Shown: piece after piece, positions 1-8,469 of the stretch
Layout of the letters: every line of letters starts with the position of its first letter
Numbering within the stretch: the first letter of the stretch is position 1
NCBI RefSeq assembly: GCF_014652375.1
Contig: NZ_BMYR01000005.1
Span: forward strand, 186,001 to 250,000
Source of the DNA: Alishewanella tabrizica
GTDB lineage: Bacteria > Pseudomonadota > Gammaproteobacteria > Enterobacterales > Alteromonadaceae
Direction: 5' to 3'
Length of the DNA stretch: 64,000 nt
The notes under the pieces: model-generated
What the model saw: only the letters and a program-made list of their open reading frames with translations
Told to the model about the DNA's origin: nothing
Database searches by the model: none
Made by a program: the position numbers and the translations under genes

Positions 1-1095
1 AGTCAGGTCTGTACGGTCATTCGCATGCATCTCAACCATACGGCCGATACGCTCAGTTTTACCGGTGAATGAGTTCAGGATGGTGTCACCCTTGTTCAAT
101 ACACCAGAGTAAATACGCACGAATGTCAGGGCGCCGAAACGGTCATCCATGATTTTGAACGCTAGGGCACGGAAAGGCTCGTCTGCAGAAACGATAGCAA
201 ACTGACCGGTTTCGTTACCTTCTTCATCGGTTAAAGGTTGTGGATTAACTTCAGTTGGAGACGGTAAGTAATCAACTACGGCATCCAGAACTAACTGCAT
301 ACCTTTGTTTTTAAAGGCAGAACCACAGAACGTTGGGAAGAACACCAGATCACGAGTACCTTTACGGATACAACGTTTGATATCTTCAATCGAAGGCTCT
401 ACACCTTCCATGTAAGCCATCAATAATTCATCATCTTGCTCTACCGCAGTTTCGATCATTTGTTGACGATACATTTCTACATCATCAGCCATATCTGCAG
501 GAATATCAGTGACTGTGTAGTTTTCTGGTTGGCCAGTCTCATCCCACACATAAGCTTTTTGCGTTAACAGGTCCACTACACCAACAAAAGTATCTTCACG
601 ACCGATTGGTAAAACCATGATCAGTGGCTGAGCGCCCAGAACTTTCTTAACCTGTTCAGTTACACGGATAAAATCAGCGCCAATACGGTCTAGTTTGTTA
701 ACGAAGATTAAGCGCGAAACTTTCGCATCGTTAGCATAACGCCAGTTAGTTTCTGATTGCGGCTCTACACCACCAGAACCACAGAAAACACCGATACCAC
801 CGTCTAATACTTTTAATGAACGGTATACTTCAACCGTGAAGTCAACGTGTCCCGGGGTATCGATAACGTTGAAACGGTGACCTTTCCAGAAACAGCTTAC
901 GGCTGCTGACTGGATAGTAATACCACGCTCAGCTTCTTGTTCCATGAAGTCAGTGGTTGATTCACCTTCGTGAACTTCACCTAACCTATGGATTTTACCG
1001 GTCAGTTTCAGGATACGCTCGGTAGTGGTGGTTTTGCCGGCATCAACGTGCGCGAAGATACCAATATTTCTGTATAAGGATAAATCTGCTGACAT
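1..1095 (-). CDS. fusA: Elongation factor G 2, N-terminal part (runs off the left edge)
   Basis: This is the first 365 codons of a translational GTPase that moves tRNA and mRNA through the ribosome. The ATG lies at 1095-1093. Translation shows the G1 loop AHVDAGKTT, switch motif [10 protein letters not shown]3 DTPGH and G4 NKLD, followed by the start of domain II. The wording of the G domain ([17 protein letters not shown] and [13 protein letters not shown]) matches the second EF-G type seen in Shewanella and Vibrio better than the main EF-G of the str operon, so I call it EF-G 2. The C-terminal domains lie outside the window. It is divergent from murI. EF-G 2 paralogues usually act in recycling or under stress; that role is inferred, not visible here. 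Confidence 0.9.
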   Translation of the reverse strand, partial: MSADLSLYRNIGIFAHVDAGKTTTTERILKLTGKIHRLGEVHEGESTTDFMEQEAERGITIQSAAVSCFWKGHRFNVIDTPGHVDFTVEVYRSLKVLDGGIGVFCGSGGVEPQSETNWRYANDAKVSRLIFVNKLDRIGADFIRVTEQVKKVLGAQPLIMVLPIGREDTFVGVVDLLTQKAYVWDETGQPENYTVTDIPADMADDVEMYRQQMIETAVEQDDELLMAYMEGVEPSIEDIKRCIRKGTRDLVFFPTFCGSAFKNKGMQLVLDAVVDYLPSPTEVNPQPLTDEEGNETGQFAIVSADEPFRALAFKIMDDRFGALTFVRIYSGVLNKGDTILNSFTGKTERIGRMVEMHANDRTDLT

Positions 1096-1280
1096 AGTAG
1101 TCTCTATAAGCTAGGGTTTGAAAATAGTGCGACAATATACAGGATTTTAAATTGATTTGCCCGAAAAAAAAATCAGTAAGCGGCGAATTTTTTATGTGCA
1201 CTGTCAAAGCAGGCTGACAATGTTTTATTATAGCTGTCAGAGCGTTTTACAAAGCAACGGTTTTAAGTGGGCTGCAGGGC

Positions 1281-2084
1281 ATGACACAAGACGTATTATC
1301 GGCAAATGCGCCAGTAGGCATATTCGATTCAGGGATCGGTGGCGTTTCAGTGGCGTTAGCTATTCGTCAGCAGTTACCGCAAGAATCGCTGATTTACGTG
1401 GCTGACACGGCGTTTGCGCCCTATGGTGCAAAGCAAGATGACGCTATTTACCGGCGTATGCAAACGATCACAACACATTTGCTCAAGTGTGGTGTAAAAG
1501 CCGTGGTAGTAGCCTGTAATACTGCAACAACGGCCGGGATTTCGCGCTTAAGATCAGAATTCAATGTGCCTATTATTGGTGTTGAACCTGGCTTAAAACC
1601 GGCCGTTCTCGCCTCGCGATCGGGCATTGTGGGCGTTTTGGCTACCGCAAGAACCTTATTAAATCCTGCTTTTTCAGCATTACAGCAACGATTTACCTCG
1701 CACGCGACTGTTCTATTACAGCCATGTCCAGAGTTAGTGCCGTTAATTGAGGCGATGGCGTTGCAAAGCCCTGAGATGCACGATGCGCTGACACGTTACA
1801 TCACGCCGTTAATTGAACAAGGTGCTGACACATTGGTTTTAGGCTGTACTCACTATAACTTTGTTGCCGCGCTGATCAGTGAGATTGCCGGACCCAATGT
1901 CACCATTATTCGCACTGAAAATGCAGTGGCAATCGAATTACAGCGGCGCTTGATGCATTCGCATCTGCTTGCAAAAGCCAACAATTCAACAATAGACACG
2001 TTTTATACCAGCGGTGCTGTGGAGTTGTTTTCTCGGCAGTTGCAGCAATTGTGGCCAGCGGCGCAGCCTGTTTTGTCACTTTAA
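1281..2084 (+). CDS. murI: Glutamate racemase
   Basis: Converts L-glutamate to D-glutamate in the cytoplasm for peptidoglycan precursors. The 267-residue length fits the family. The Asp/Glu racemase signatures are all present: DSGIGG at residues 16-21, VADTAFAPYG at 40-49, ACNTAT with catalytic Cys79, and GCTHY with the second catalytic Cys189. The ATG at 1281 is preferred because the conserved APVGIFDSG strand begins 10 residues in; the upstream sequence has only a weak ribosome binding site. The gene stands alone, divergent from the EF-G 2 gene and convergent with the hydrolase gene downstream. Confidence 0.95.
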   Translation: MTQDVLSANAPVGIFDSGIGGVSVALAIRQQLPQESLIYVADTAFAPYGAKQDDAIYRRMQTITTHLLKCGVKAVVVACNTATTAGISRLRSEFNVPIIGVEPGLKPAVLASRSGIVGVLATARTLLNPAFSALQQRFTSHATVLLQPCPELVPLIEAMALQSPEMHDALTRYITPLIEQGADTLVLGCTHYNFVAALISEIAGPNVTIIRTENAVAIELQRRLMHSHLLAKANNSTIDTFYTSGAVELFSRQLQQLWPAAQPVLSL

Positions 2085-2175
2085 TGCCAAAAATAGACTG
2101 ATGACGTTTTTAATTTGCAGCAGCCTTTTTCCAAGTACTGATTTTCACTAGGTTGATGGCACACCAGCAGCGTAA

Positions 2176-2997
2176 TTACTGGTGAATAAACGCCAGGATA
2201 TCCTTGGTCAGCTTAGCTTTATCAGTAACGAACAGACCATGTGGGGCGTCAGCGTATTCGATTAGCGTAGCGTGGTTGATGCCTTCTGCTGCTAACCTAG
2301 CTGATGCATCGATGGGGACGGTTTTATCTTCGGTGCCATGAATAATCAGTGTTGGCACGTTAAAATATGGCAAGTCATCACGAAAGTCGGTGGTTGAAAA
2401 GGACTTAAGGCATTCCAACGTAGCTTTGATGCTACCCTGCATGGCTATCGCCGCCATGCTTTTTAATAGCTGCTTACTTACCGGTTTAGCTGCGGTGCCT
2501 ACACCGAAAAAGGTATTAAAGAAATCGGTAAAAAAAGCGGCGCGATCTTTATTCAAAGCACGAGCAGTATTGTCGAAAGCGTCTTGCTCTGTTCCACTTG
2601 GGTTATCTGCAGTTTTTAACCGAAAGGGTACCACTGAAGCAATTAGCGCAGCTTTAACGACTGATTTTCCTGCATGGCGGGACATATAACGGGCAACCTC
2701 GCCACCGCCCATTGAAAAGCCAATAATGATGGCATTTTCTGTATTGGCATACTCGATAACTGCTGCCAGATCGTCACTTAACGTGTCATAGTCATAACCC
2801 TGCCAAGGTTGTGACGAGCGACCAAAACCCCGTCTGTCGTAGCTGATCGCCCGAAAACCCGCTTCGGCAATGGCCATAGCGTGTTCATCCCAAGAGTCGG
2901 CTGACAGTGGCCAGCCATGCACTAAAATAACAGGTTGCCCTTGGCCCCAGTCTTTTACATAAAGTTTGGTATTATCGTTGGTGGTGATAAAGTGCAT
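2176..2997 (-). CDS. Alpha/beta hydrolase (non-haem chloroperoxidase/arylesterase-like)
   Basis: A soluble alpha/beta hydrolase of about 273 residues. The oxyanion motif VHGWPLS sits near residue 27, the nucleophile elbow is GFSMGGG, the acid is the Asp in HGTEDKTVP and the general base is the His in DAPHGLF. GFSMGGG and the DRRGFGRSSQPW strand are typical of the cofactor-free haloperoxidase/perhydrolase branch, so an esterase or perhydrolase is the likeliest activity; the substrate cannot be read. The frame stays open up to 3057, but the ATG at 2997 follows an AAGGAA ribosome binding site at good spacing and begins at the usual family start, so it is preferred. Confidence 0.85.
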   Translation of the reverse strand: MHFITTNDNTKLYVKDWGQGQPVILVHGWPLSADSWDEHAMAIAEAGFRAISYDRRGFGRSSQPWQGYDYDTLSDDLAAVIEYANTENAIIIGFSMGGGEVARYMSRHAGKSVVKAALIASVVPFRLKTADNPSGTEQDAFDNTARALNKDRAAFFTDFFNTFFGVGTAAKPVSKQLLKSMAAIAMQGSIKATLECLKSFSTTDFRDDLPYFNVPTLIIHGTEDKTVPIDASARLAAEGINHATLIEYADAPHGLFVTDKAKLTKDILAFIHQ

Positions 2998-3123
2998 AGT
3001 CTTATTCCTTGTGGCTGGCGTGAGCAAATTAGCATCGCTAGCAATGGCAGATAACAAGGATAGTAACGAGCATTATAAGGTAAGACTGTGCGCTGGCACA
3101 CAGAGGCGAAGCCGGAGACTTAA

Positions 3124-3155
3124 ACGACACAGGCAGCCCTAGCTGCCTGTGTCGT
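3124..3155 (-). terminator. Strong hairpin after rimO
   Basis: A perfect 14-bp inverted repeat (3124-3137 with 3142-3155) around a 4-base loop lies 100 bases past the rimO stop. Read leftward it is followed by only three T, so it is either an imperfect intrinsic terminator or a 3'-end stabilising hairpin. Confidence 0.6.
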
Positions 3156-3255
3156 AAACGGGAAATTTGACGGGTACATACCCAAGATCATTGAAGGTGC
3201 AGGTAAGCGGCAAGTGAGCGCAGCCAGCACCGCTGTCACGTCAAGGATGATGGGT

Positions 3256-4656
3256 TTATTCGGTGTGTGATGCCCATAAGTCATACTCATCGGCTTCTTC
3301 CACCACGGCGTCAATAAGATCGCCCGGTTTTACGCTGGTTAAACCATTGAGGTAAACTGCGCCATCAATTTCTGGCGCATCCGCGAAGCTGCGGCCTATG
3401 GCGCCTTCTTCGTCTACTTCATCAATGAGCACTTTAATGGTTTTGCCAATTTTTGCCTGCAGACGCGCCGAACTTATCGCTTGTTGCGTTTGCATAAAAC
3501 GATGATAACGATCTTCCATAACATCCGCTGGCACCGGATCTGCCAATTCATTGGCTTTGGCACCATCAACGGGGCTGTATTTAAAACACCCTACACGATC
3601 TAATTGAGCTTCTTGCAGCCAGTCCAGTAACATCTGGAAGTCATCTTCGGTTTCCCCCGGAAAGCCCACAATAAAGGTAGAGCGGATGGTTAATTCGGGG
3701 CAGATTTCGCGCCATTTTTTAATGCGCTCTAAGACACGATCAGCTTGGCCGGGGCGTTTCATCAGTTTTAAAATGCGCGGGCTGGCATGTTGAAAAGGAA
3801 TATCTAAATAGGGAAGGACTTTACCTTGCGCCATAAGGGGAATAATGTCATCAACATGTGGATAAGGGTAAACATAGTGCAAACGTACCCAAATACCCAT
3901 GTCCCCCAAGGCTTCACATAGCGATTGCATCGAGGTTTTTACAGGTTGGCCATTCCAAAAGCCTGTACGGTGTTTTACATCCACACCATACGCACTAGTG
4001 TCTTGTGAAATAATTAAAAGCTCTTTGACACCTGCATTTTTTAAACGTTGTGCTTCATCTAATACCTCGCCAACCGGACGGCTCACTAAATCACCACGCA
4101 TTGATGGGATGATGCAAAACGTACAGCGGTGATTACACCCTTCAGAAATTTTTAAATAGGCATAATGTTTTGGTGTTAATTTAACGCCGTGATCGGGGAC
4201 TAACATCGTAAAGGGATCATATTTTGGCTTAGGTACAAACTCATGCACTTGCTTTAGTACGTTTTCATAGCTATGTGGCCCAGTGATCCCTAAAACATTC
4301 GGATGCACTTCGCGAATTTCATCTTCACGCGCACCTAAGCACCCGGTCACGATAACTTTGCCGTTTTCGGCTAAGGCTTCGCCAATCGTTTCAAGTGATT
4401 CCTGTACGGCAGAGTCAATAAAGCCGCAGGTATTCACGATGACTAATTCAGCATCATCGTAAGTGGGCACAATATTGTACCCTTCAGCTTTGAGTTGAGT
4501 AAGAATACGTTCTGAGTCGACCAGGTTCTTAGGACACCCTAATGACACAAAGCCAATGGTGTTGCCTTTACTGCCGGTGCTGACACGCTCGGCAAGGGTT
4601 TTGGCTGCGGTATCCAAGGTCGTGGTTTGGCTTGGATCGAAAGTCTGAACGCTCAT
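3256..4656 (-). CDS. rimO: Ribosomal protein uS12 methylthiotransferase RimO
   Basis: A radical-SAM enzyme that adds a methylthio group to the conserved aspartate of ribosomal protein S12. The 466-residue protein has an N-terminal UPF0004 domain with [10 protein letters not shown], a radical-SAM core with CNHRCTFC (Cys174, Cys178, Cys181) binding the SAM cluster, and a C-terminal TRAM domain. RimO, not MiaB, is indicated by [10 protein letters not shown] after the cluster and by the acidic C-terminal segment. The start has an AGGT Shine-Dalgarno and gives about 25 extra residues compared with the E. coli protein. It is a single gene; an ATTATA box at 4700-4705 (TATAAT on this strand) may be its -10 element. 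Confidence 0.95.
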   Translation of the reverse strand: MSVQTFDPSQTTTLDTAAKTLAERVSTGSKGNTIGFVSLGCPKNLVDSERILTQLKAEGYNIVPTYDDAELVIVNTCGFIDSAVQESLETIGEALAENGKVIVTGCLGAREDEIREVHPNVLGITGPHSYENVLKQVHEFVPKPKYDPFTMLVPDHGVKLTPKHYAYLKISEGCNHRCTFCIIPSMRGDLVSRPVGEVLDEAQRLKNAGVKELLIISQDTSAYGVDVKHRTGFWNGQPVKTSMQSLCEALGDMGIWVRLHYVYPYPHVDDIIPLMAQGKVLPYLDIPFQHASPRILKLMKRPGQADRVLERIKKWREICPELTIRSTFIVGFPGETEDDFQMLLDWLQEAQLDRVGCFKYSPVDGAKANELADPVPADVMEDRYHRFMQTQQAISSARLQAKIGKTIKVLIDEVDEEGAIGRSFADAPEIDGAVYLNGLTSVKPGDLIDAVVEEADEYDLWASHTE

Positions 4657-4782
4657 AGTGACCTGCAGTAATAAGGTAAACAGGAAAAACAGGGCGCGGA
4701 TTATACCTGAAGTCGGGTAAAGATACAGCGTAGTGAGCGCAAAAAGCGGGGGAATTTAGGGGTAAACGCTATGGAAGAGGAG

Positions 4783-5199
4783 TTAAAGTGAGCGAAATAA
4801 CAGGCTGATGGCATCGGCATGTTGTGGTGAAAAATGCGGCTGTTTACCGTATAAATTGATCACAGCAGCAAGATCAGCATGCTCATGATGGTCTAGCGTG
4901 CGGGTTAGGCCCATGTGCCAATGAGGAAATTGGCGCGTAAGAACAGACTTTTCACTTACAATGCGGACATCCGTATGCCTAGGATCCTTGGCAATTTTTG
5001 CAAATTGGGTTTGTACGGCGGTTATTTCACCTTCTAGTAATTGCATAAAGTAATCTTCGGTTAGCACTAATACACCAGTAATATGTAAACGGGCATTGTT
5101 CTTTTCTGCTTGGTGGTGGATCTGTTCAATTTGCGCTGCTGTGACATGTTCGCCAATCCGGCTAATATAGGTTAGCTGTAGTAAATTATTGTTATTCAT
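4783..5199 (-). CDS. Stand-alone BLUF blue-light sensor protein
   Basis: A 138-residue protein that is almost only a BLUF domain, which binds FAD and senses blue light. The photocycle residues are visible: Tyr11 in LTYIS, Asn34/Asn35 near the flavin, Gln53 in YFMQLLEG, and Trp94/Met96 in HWHMG. The ITGVLV strand and the DPRHTDV loop are also typical. About 40 C-terminal residues follow, probably the capping helices. No output domain (EAL, GGDEF or cyclase) is fused, so it must act through a protein partner, as short BLUF proteins such as PixD do. The neighbours rimO and a DUF1993 gene do not reveal the partner. Confidence 0.9.
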   Translation of the reverse strand: MNNNNLLQLTYISRIGEHVTAAQIEQIHHQAEKNNARLHITGVLVLTEDYFMQLLEGEITAVQTQFAKIAKDPRHTDVRIVSEKSVLTRQFPHWHMGLTRTLDHHEHADLAAVINLYGKQPHFSPQHADAISLLFRSL

Positions 5200-5371
5200 G
5201 ACGTTTCTCGATTAGCTGCGCAGTGCTTACAGTGCTCAAGATTGAAGGAATCATGCTGATTACTGCGCAGTAAACAGCATGTGCATTCAAATATAGGGCG
5301 GATAATGACCGCGCGAACACCCCTGCTTTAACGTGGTTAATACAAAGGCGTGTCCTATCATATCGCTTAAT

Positions 5372-5884
5372 TTATACTTTGTAAGGCATAGCACCTAAAT
5401 AATCTTTTTTACCCACGTCAACACCATTGTGACGCAAAATGGCATAGGCGGTAGTGATGTGAAAGTACAAATTAGGCAGCACATGTTGCATTAAAAATTC
5501 GTCGCCTGTTAAGTACTTACCTTCCCAGCGTGGTTGAGAGATACGTTGAGTTGCCGCGTCGTTAAAATCACTAGCCGAAAAGCTAGCAAGGTAGGTGATT
5601 GTCTCTGCGATACGGTGTTGTATCTCGGCTAACGTGTGCTCATCATCCGCATGCTTTGGTGCGCTATCTACTTTGCCTGTTAAGCGTGCCGCCCCTAATT
5701 TTGCTGTATCGCAGGCTATTTGCACCTGCCGTAATAGCGGAAACTGATCGGGTGCCAGCCGTGCGTTTAACAACACGCTCATCTCAATTTTTTTACTTTC
5801 CGCGAACAGTGCACCTTTTGCTAAGATAGCCGTCAGGTTATGCAGCATTTTCGTTGCTTGAACAACGCTTAATTCATAAAACAT
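5372..5884 (-). CDS. DUF1993 family protein
   Basis: A 170-residue soluble protein of the DUF1993 family, whose members are predicted four-helix bundles related to DinB. The family hallmarks LLNARLAPDQFPLLRQVQ and ACDTAK are present near residues 38-65, as are the C-terminal LPNLYFHITTAYAILRHNG and DYLG segments. Family function is unknown; a metal-binding DinB-like role is possible but not shown. The ATG at 5884 starts at the typical position (FYELSV). It lies upstream of the BLUF gene on the same strand with a 170-base gap, so co-transcription is uncertain. Confidence 0.8.
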   Translation of the reverse strand: MFYELSVVQATKMLHNLTAILAKGALFAESKKIEMSVLLNARLAPDQFPLLRQVQIACDTAKLGAARLTGKVDSAPKHADDEHTLAEIQHRIAETITYLASFSASDFNDAATQRISQPRWEGKYLTGDEFLMQHVLPNLYFHITTAYAILRHNGVDVGKKDYLGAMPYKV

Positions 5885-5917
5885 GGTAAAAACCTCTTGG
5901 GTTGGAGTGTCGGGTAT

Positions 5918-6853
5918 TTAGCGGTACTTTCGTTGGGCTTTGCGCTTACGTTCTGCTTCGCGTTCTGCTTTATCAGCAGACTTTGCGGCTTCTTCTGCTT
6001 TAGCATCAATTAATTCTTGGCTAACCATTTCGGGTGTTTCTAGGGTGATTGGTCCTAAATTCCCAGCACGCAGCTCAGTGATTAAGATGGTGCCCGCTTT
6101 TTCTAAATCGACGACGCCACCTTTACGCATACAGCCTCGTCGAACGCCAATGGCATCAAGTAGGGCAATATCGTTTTCTGGTTGCTCGGTTAAATTAAAA
6201 CGTTGCATCACCGCGTCAGGATAAGCTTGGAGCAAATAATCGGCGGCAAATAAGGCGATATCAGCATATTCGAATACGGTATCTTTGATGGCGCCAGTTA
6301 CCGCTAAGCGATAGGCGCACGATGTTGGGCTTAATTTTGGCCATAAAAACCCAGGGGTATCCGTTAAAATTACATTATTGTCTAATTTGATCCGTTGCTG
6401 GGTTTTGGTGACACCGGCTTCGTTACCGGTTTTAGCAATTGTTCGGCCCGCTAATGTATTAATTAAGGTCGATTTTCCCACATTAGGGATGCCCATAATC
6501 ATGGCGCGTGCTGCCCGAATCTCGAGATTGCGTTCAGGTAACATATCATTGCATAACTGCAACAACGCCCGAATTTGTTCGGGGTGTTGCTGGCTAATAG
6601 GAATGGCTTTTACACCTGCTTGTTGCTCAAAGTGAGCAACCCAGCGCGCGGTCAATGCCGGATCAGCTAAATCCGCTTTATTTAACACTTTAATACAAGG
6701 CGTATCTTTACGCAGTTGCGGTACCAGAGGGTTTTCACTGGAAAAGGGGATCCGCGCGTCCAACATTTCAATAATGATATCGACTTGTGGCATGACCTCA
6801 GCGATTTCTTTACGGGCTTTATGCATGTGGCCCGGAAACCAATTAATAGACAT
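5918..6853 (-). CDS. ylqF: Ribosome biogenesis GTPase YlqF/RbgA
   Basis: A circularly permuted GTPase that helps late assembly of the 50S subunit. The permuted order of motifs is clear in the 311 residues: G4 NKAD (58-61) comes before G1 GIPNVGKS (121-128), G2 in the GVTKTQ stretch, and G3 DTPG (165-168). The N terminus INWFPGHM is diagnostic, and the C terminus is a basic/acidic helix rich in Lys, Glu and Arg. The next gene upstream, a DUF3087 gene, ends 22 bases before this start on the same strand, so the two may be co-transcribed. Confidence 0.93.
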   Translation of the reverse strand: MSINWFPGHMHKARKEIAEVMPQVDIIIEMLDARIPFSSENPLVPQLRKDTPCIKVLNKADLADPALTARWVAHFEQQAGVKAIPISQQHPEQIRALLQLCNDMLPERNLEIRAARAMIMGIPNVGKSTLINTLAGRTIAKTGNEAGVTKTQQRIKLDNNVILTDTPGFLWPKLSPTSCAYRLAVTGAIKDTVFEYADIALFAADYLLQAYPDAVMQRFNLTEQPENDIALLDAIGVRRGCMRKGGVVDLEKAGTILITELRAGNLGPITLETPEMVSQELIDAKAEEAAKSADKAEREAERKRKAQRKYR

Positions 6854-6875
6854 CTATTTTCCTTGGAACAATAAG

Positions 6876-7382
6876 TTAAAAGCGTGAGAGTAACTCACGT
6901 CGGTAGTTCGCAACATTAACATCGAGACCTGAGGCAGTTATTTGTTGCTGCAGCTTGTTTTGTGCCAAGCTTAATTCAGACATCACTAACGTATTATCGT
7001 CTAATTGCCAAACCAGTCGTGACGCTTGATAGCTAAAAAGTAAAATGAGTATGGCATCCGGATCGTTTTTTGCCGCGGCGGCTTCAATAGCTCTGAGCTT
7101 GCGCTGAATTAAATTTAATTCGTGTTTTAAGTCCCAAGTGTAAGCGACTTCTTTAAAAAAAACATGCGTCTTCAAACGTTTAAGACTAGTGCCAACGACA
7201 ATGCAACCTATCACCACACCAAAAAAATTAAGCCAAAAATGTGAGCCTTGGCCATCAGATAATAGCGCAATAAGGAGGCTGGAGCTGCTTAAACTGATCA
7301 CGATTAAGGCGGCAATACTGCAGATCGTAATGCGATTAAGCCGTTGCCGATATTGCACCTTATCAATAGACATTAATTGCAT
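6876..7382 (-). CDS. DUF3087 family inner-membrane protein
   Basis: A 168-residue protein with two predicted membrane helices near residues 18-42 and 47-66, then a cytoplasmic helical domain containing EVAYTWDLKHELNLIQRK. This arrangement matches DUF3087, a gammaproteobacterial family of unknown function. Two ATG codons compete (7382 and 7373); the first has a GGA at suitable distance. It sits between csiV and ylqF on the same strand with gaps of 34 and 22 bases, so it may belong to a mfd-csiV-DUF3087-ylqF transcript. Confidence 0.7.
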   Translation of the reverse strand: MQLMSIDKVQYRQRLNRITICSIAALIVISLSSSSLLIALLSDGQGSHFWLNFFGVVIGCIVVGTSLKRLKTHVFFKEVAYTWDLKHELNLIQRKLRAIEAAAAKNDPDAILILLFSYQASRLVWQLDDNTLVMSELSLAQNKLQQQITASGLDVNVANYRRELLSRF

Positions 7383-7416
7383 CTTGCTAATCCGTTTTTC
7401 GTTTTAGGTTCATGCG

Positions 7417-8469
7417 TTACTCAGCAACGTCTGCAGCGGGCTGGGTGCTAGGACTTACGCGACGGATTTGTAATACGATACCCAGTTTAGGGTGATCTAA
7501 ATAATGAATTTCGCCACTTATTACCCGTCGGCTTTGCTTAATATTGACACTCTGCAGCGTACCACCTTCAACTCGACGTAAGTTAAAATCAGTATTAACA
7601 AATAGATAATGATCTAAATGGAGTTTAAATAGGCCATCTAATTGCCAAACTTCACTCGGTAAATTGGCGAGGTTTTTATTGTCGCTCACGTCAGATGCGG
7701 CCGTAGCGGGTTGATCAAGGGTAACCCCCGCAGCTAACTGTTGGCGGCGGCTTTCAATTTGTTCAAGCAATCCGATAGGGGCTTCGCTAGGGGTATTTTG
7801 CGGTGCTGTATTCAATAGCGCCGTGTCGCGTTGTTTTACTTGACCCCAATAATCAAAACGTGCGGTAAAGTTTTCACCGGCAAACCAACGACTGGGGATC
7901 GCTCTACGCTCCGTTACCGGTGCTTGCCGCCAAACAGTATGTAATAACACCTGGTTTTGACGTTGCCGGCGCAATCGATCCGCTACCTCATTTAAAGTAA
8001 ACGCAGTCTCTTCAGCTAAATAGGCGTTGTTGCCTATTGCATTGCTGCCATCACCCGCGAGTTTGGGTAATATTCTTGCCGGCCAAGGCGCCTGTTTGTT
8101 AAGGACATACTCTGGAAACAGACTCGGCTTTTGCCAGGCTAACGGCTGCGTTTCTTGCAAGCACATAATCGAGGTCGGCAGGCTCCAGCTGCGTGGAAAC
8201 AGTCCGCTACTTGCGGTTGTCACCGCTGAAGGCGAACACGTTTCCAGCCCTTGCACCAAGGCAGAAATTGGCGGATTATGATGGGCACTCACCAAATCAA
8301 TGTTTCGCCCCAAACGAATTGGCGTGACCTGTTCAGGAAAATACTCCTGCAATTGACTATCGGGTGTGCGTTCAAAAATGATCATTTCAATTTCAAACCA
8401 ACGCTCATTAGCCTGTAATTGTAATGCATTAAATAACAAACAGCCGGTGAGCAAAAGCCGAGCTTTCAT
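7417..8469 (-). CDS. csiV: Peptidoglycan-binding protein CsiV
   Basis: A 350-residue exported protein. Residues 1-20 form a signal peptide with a likely cut after QLQA. The mature part opens with RWFEIEMIIFERTP, typical of CsiV, the Vibrio cell-shape protein that binds peptidoglycan and assists lipoprotein LpoA. The C-terminal half has the LFKLHLDHYLFVNTDFNLR and GEIHYLDHPKLGIVLQIRR blocks of the family. Its ATG overlaps the mfd stop by four bases, and the csiV-mfd pairing is also known in Vibrio and Shewanella. A Cys at position 10 resembles a lipobox but comes too early to be one. Confidence 0.8.
   Translation of the reverse strand: MKARLLLTGCLLFNALQLQANERWFEIEMIIFERTPDSQLQEYFPEQVTPIRLGRNIDLVSAHHNPPISALVQGLETCSPSAVTTASSGLFPRSWSLPTSIMCLQETQPLAWQKPSLFPEYVLNKQAPWPARILPKLAGDGSNAIGNNAYLAEETAFTLNEVADRLRRQRQNQVLLHTVWRQAPVTERRAIPSRWFAGENFTARFDYWGQVKQRDTALLNTAPQNTPSEAPIGLLEQIESRRQQLAAGVTLDQPATAASDVSDNKNLANLPSEVWQLDGLFKLHLDHYLFVNTDFNLRRVEGGTLQSVNIKQSRRVISGEIHYLDHPKLGIVLQIRRVSPSTQPAADVAE

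Noticed and set aside
1157-1405. Frame of 82 codons before and inside murI
   Set aside because: Out of frame with murI, overlaps its conserved N terminus and is basic low-information sequence.
3120-3314. Leftward frame of 64 codons overlapping the rimO 3' end
   Set aside because: It overlaps the rimO end in another frame and ends in the rimO hairpin; no motif or ribosome binding site supports it.
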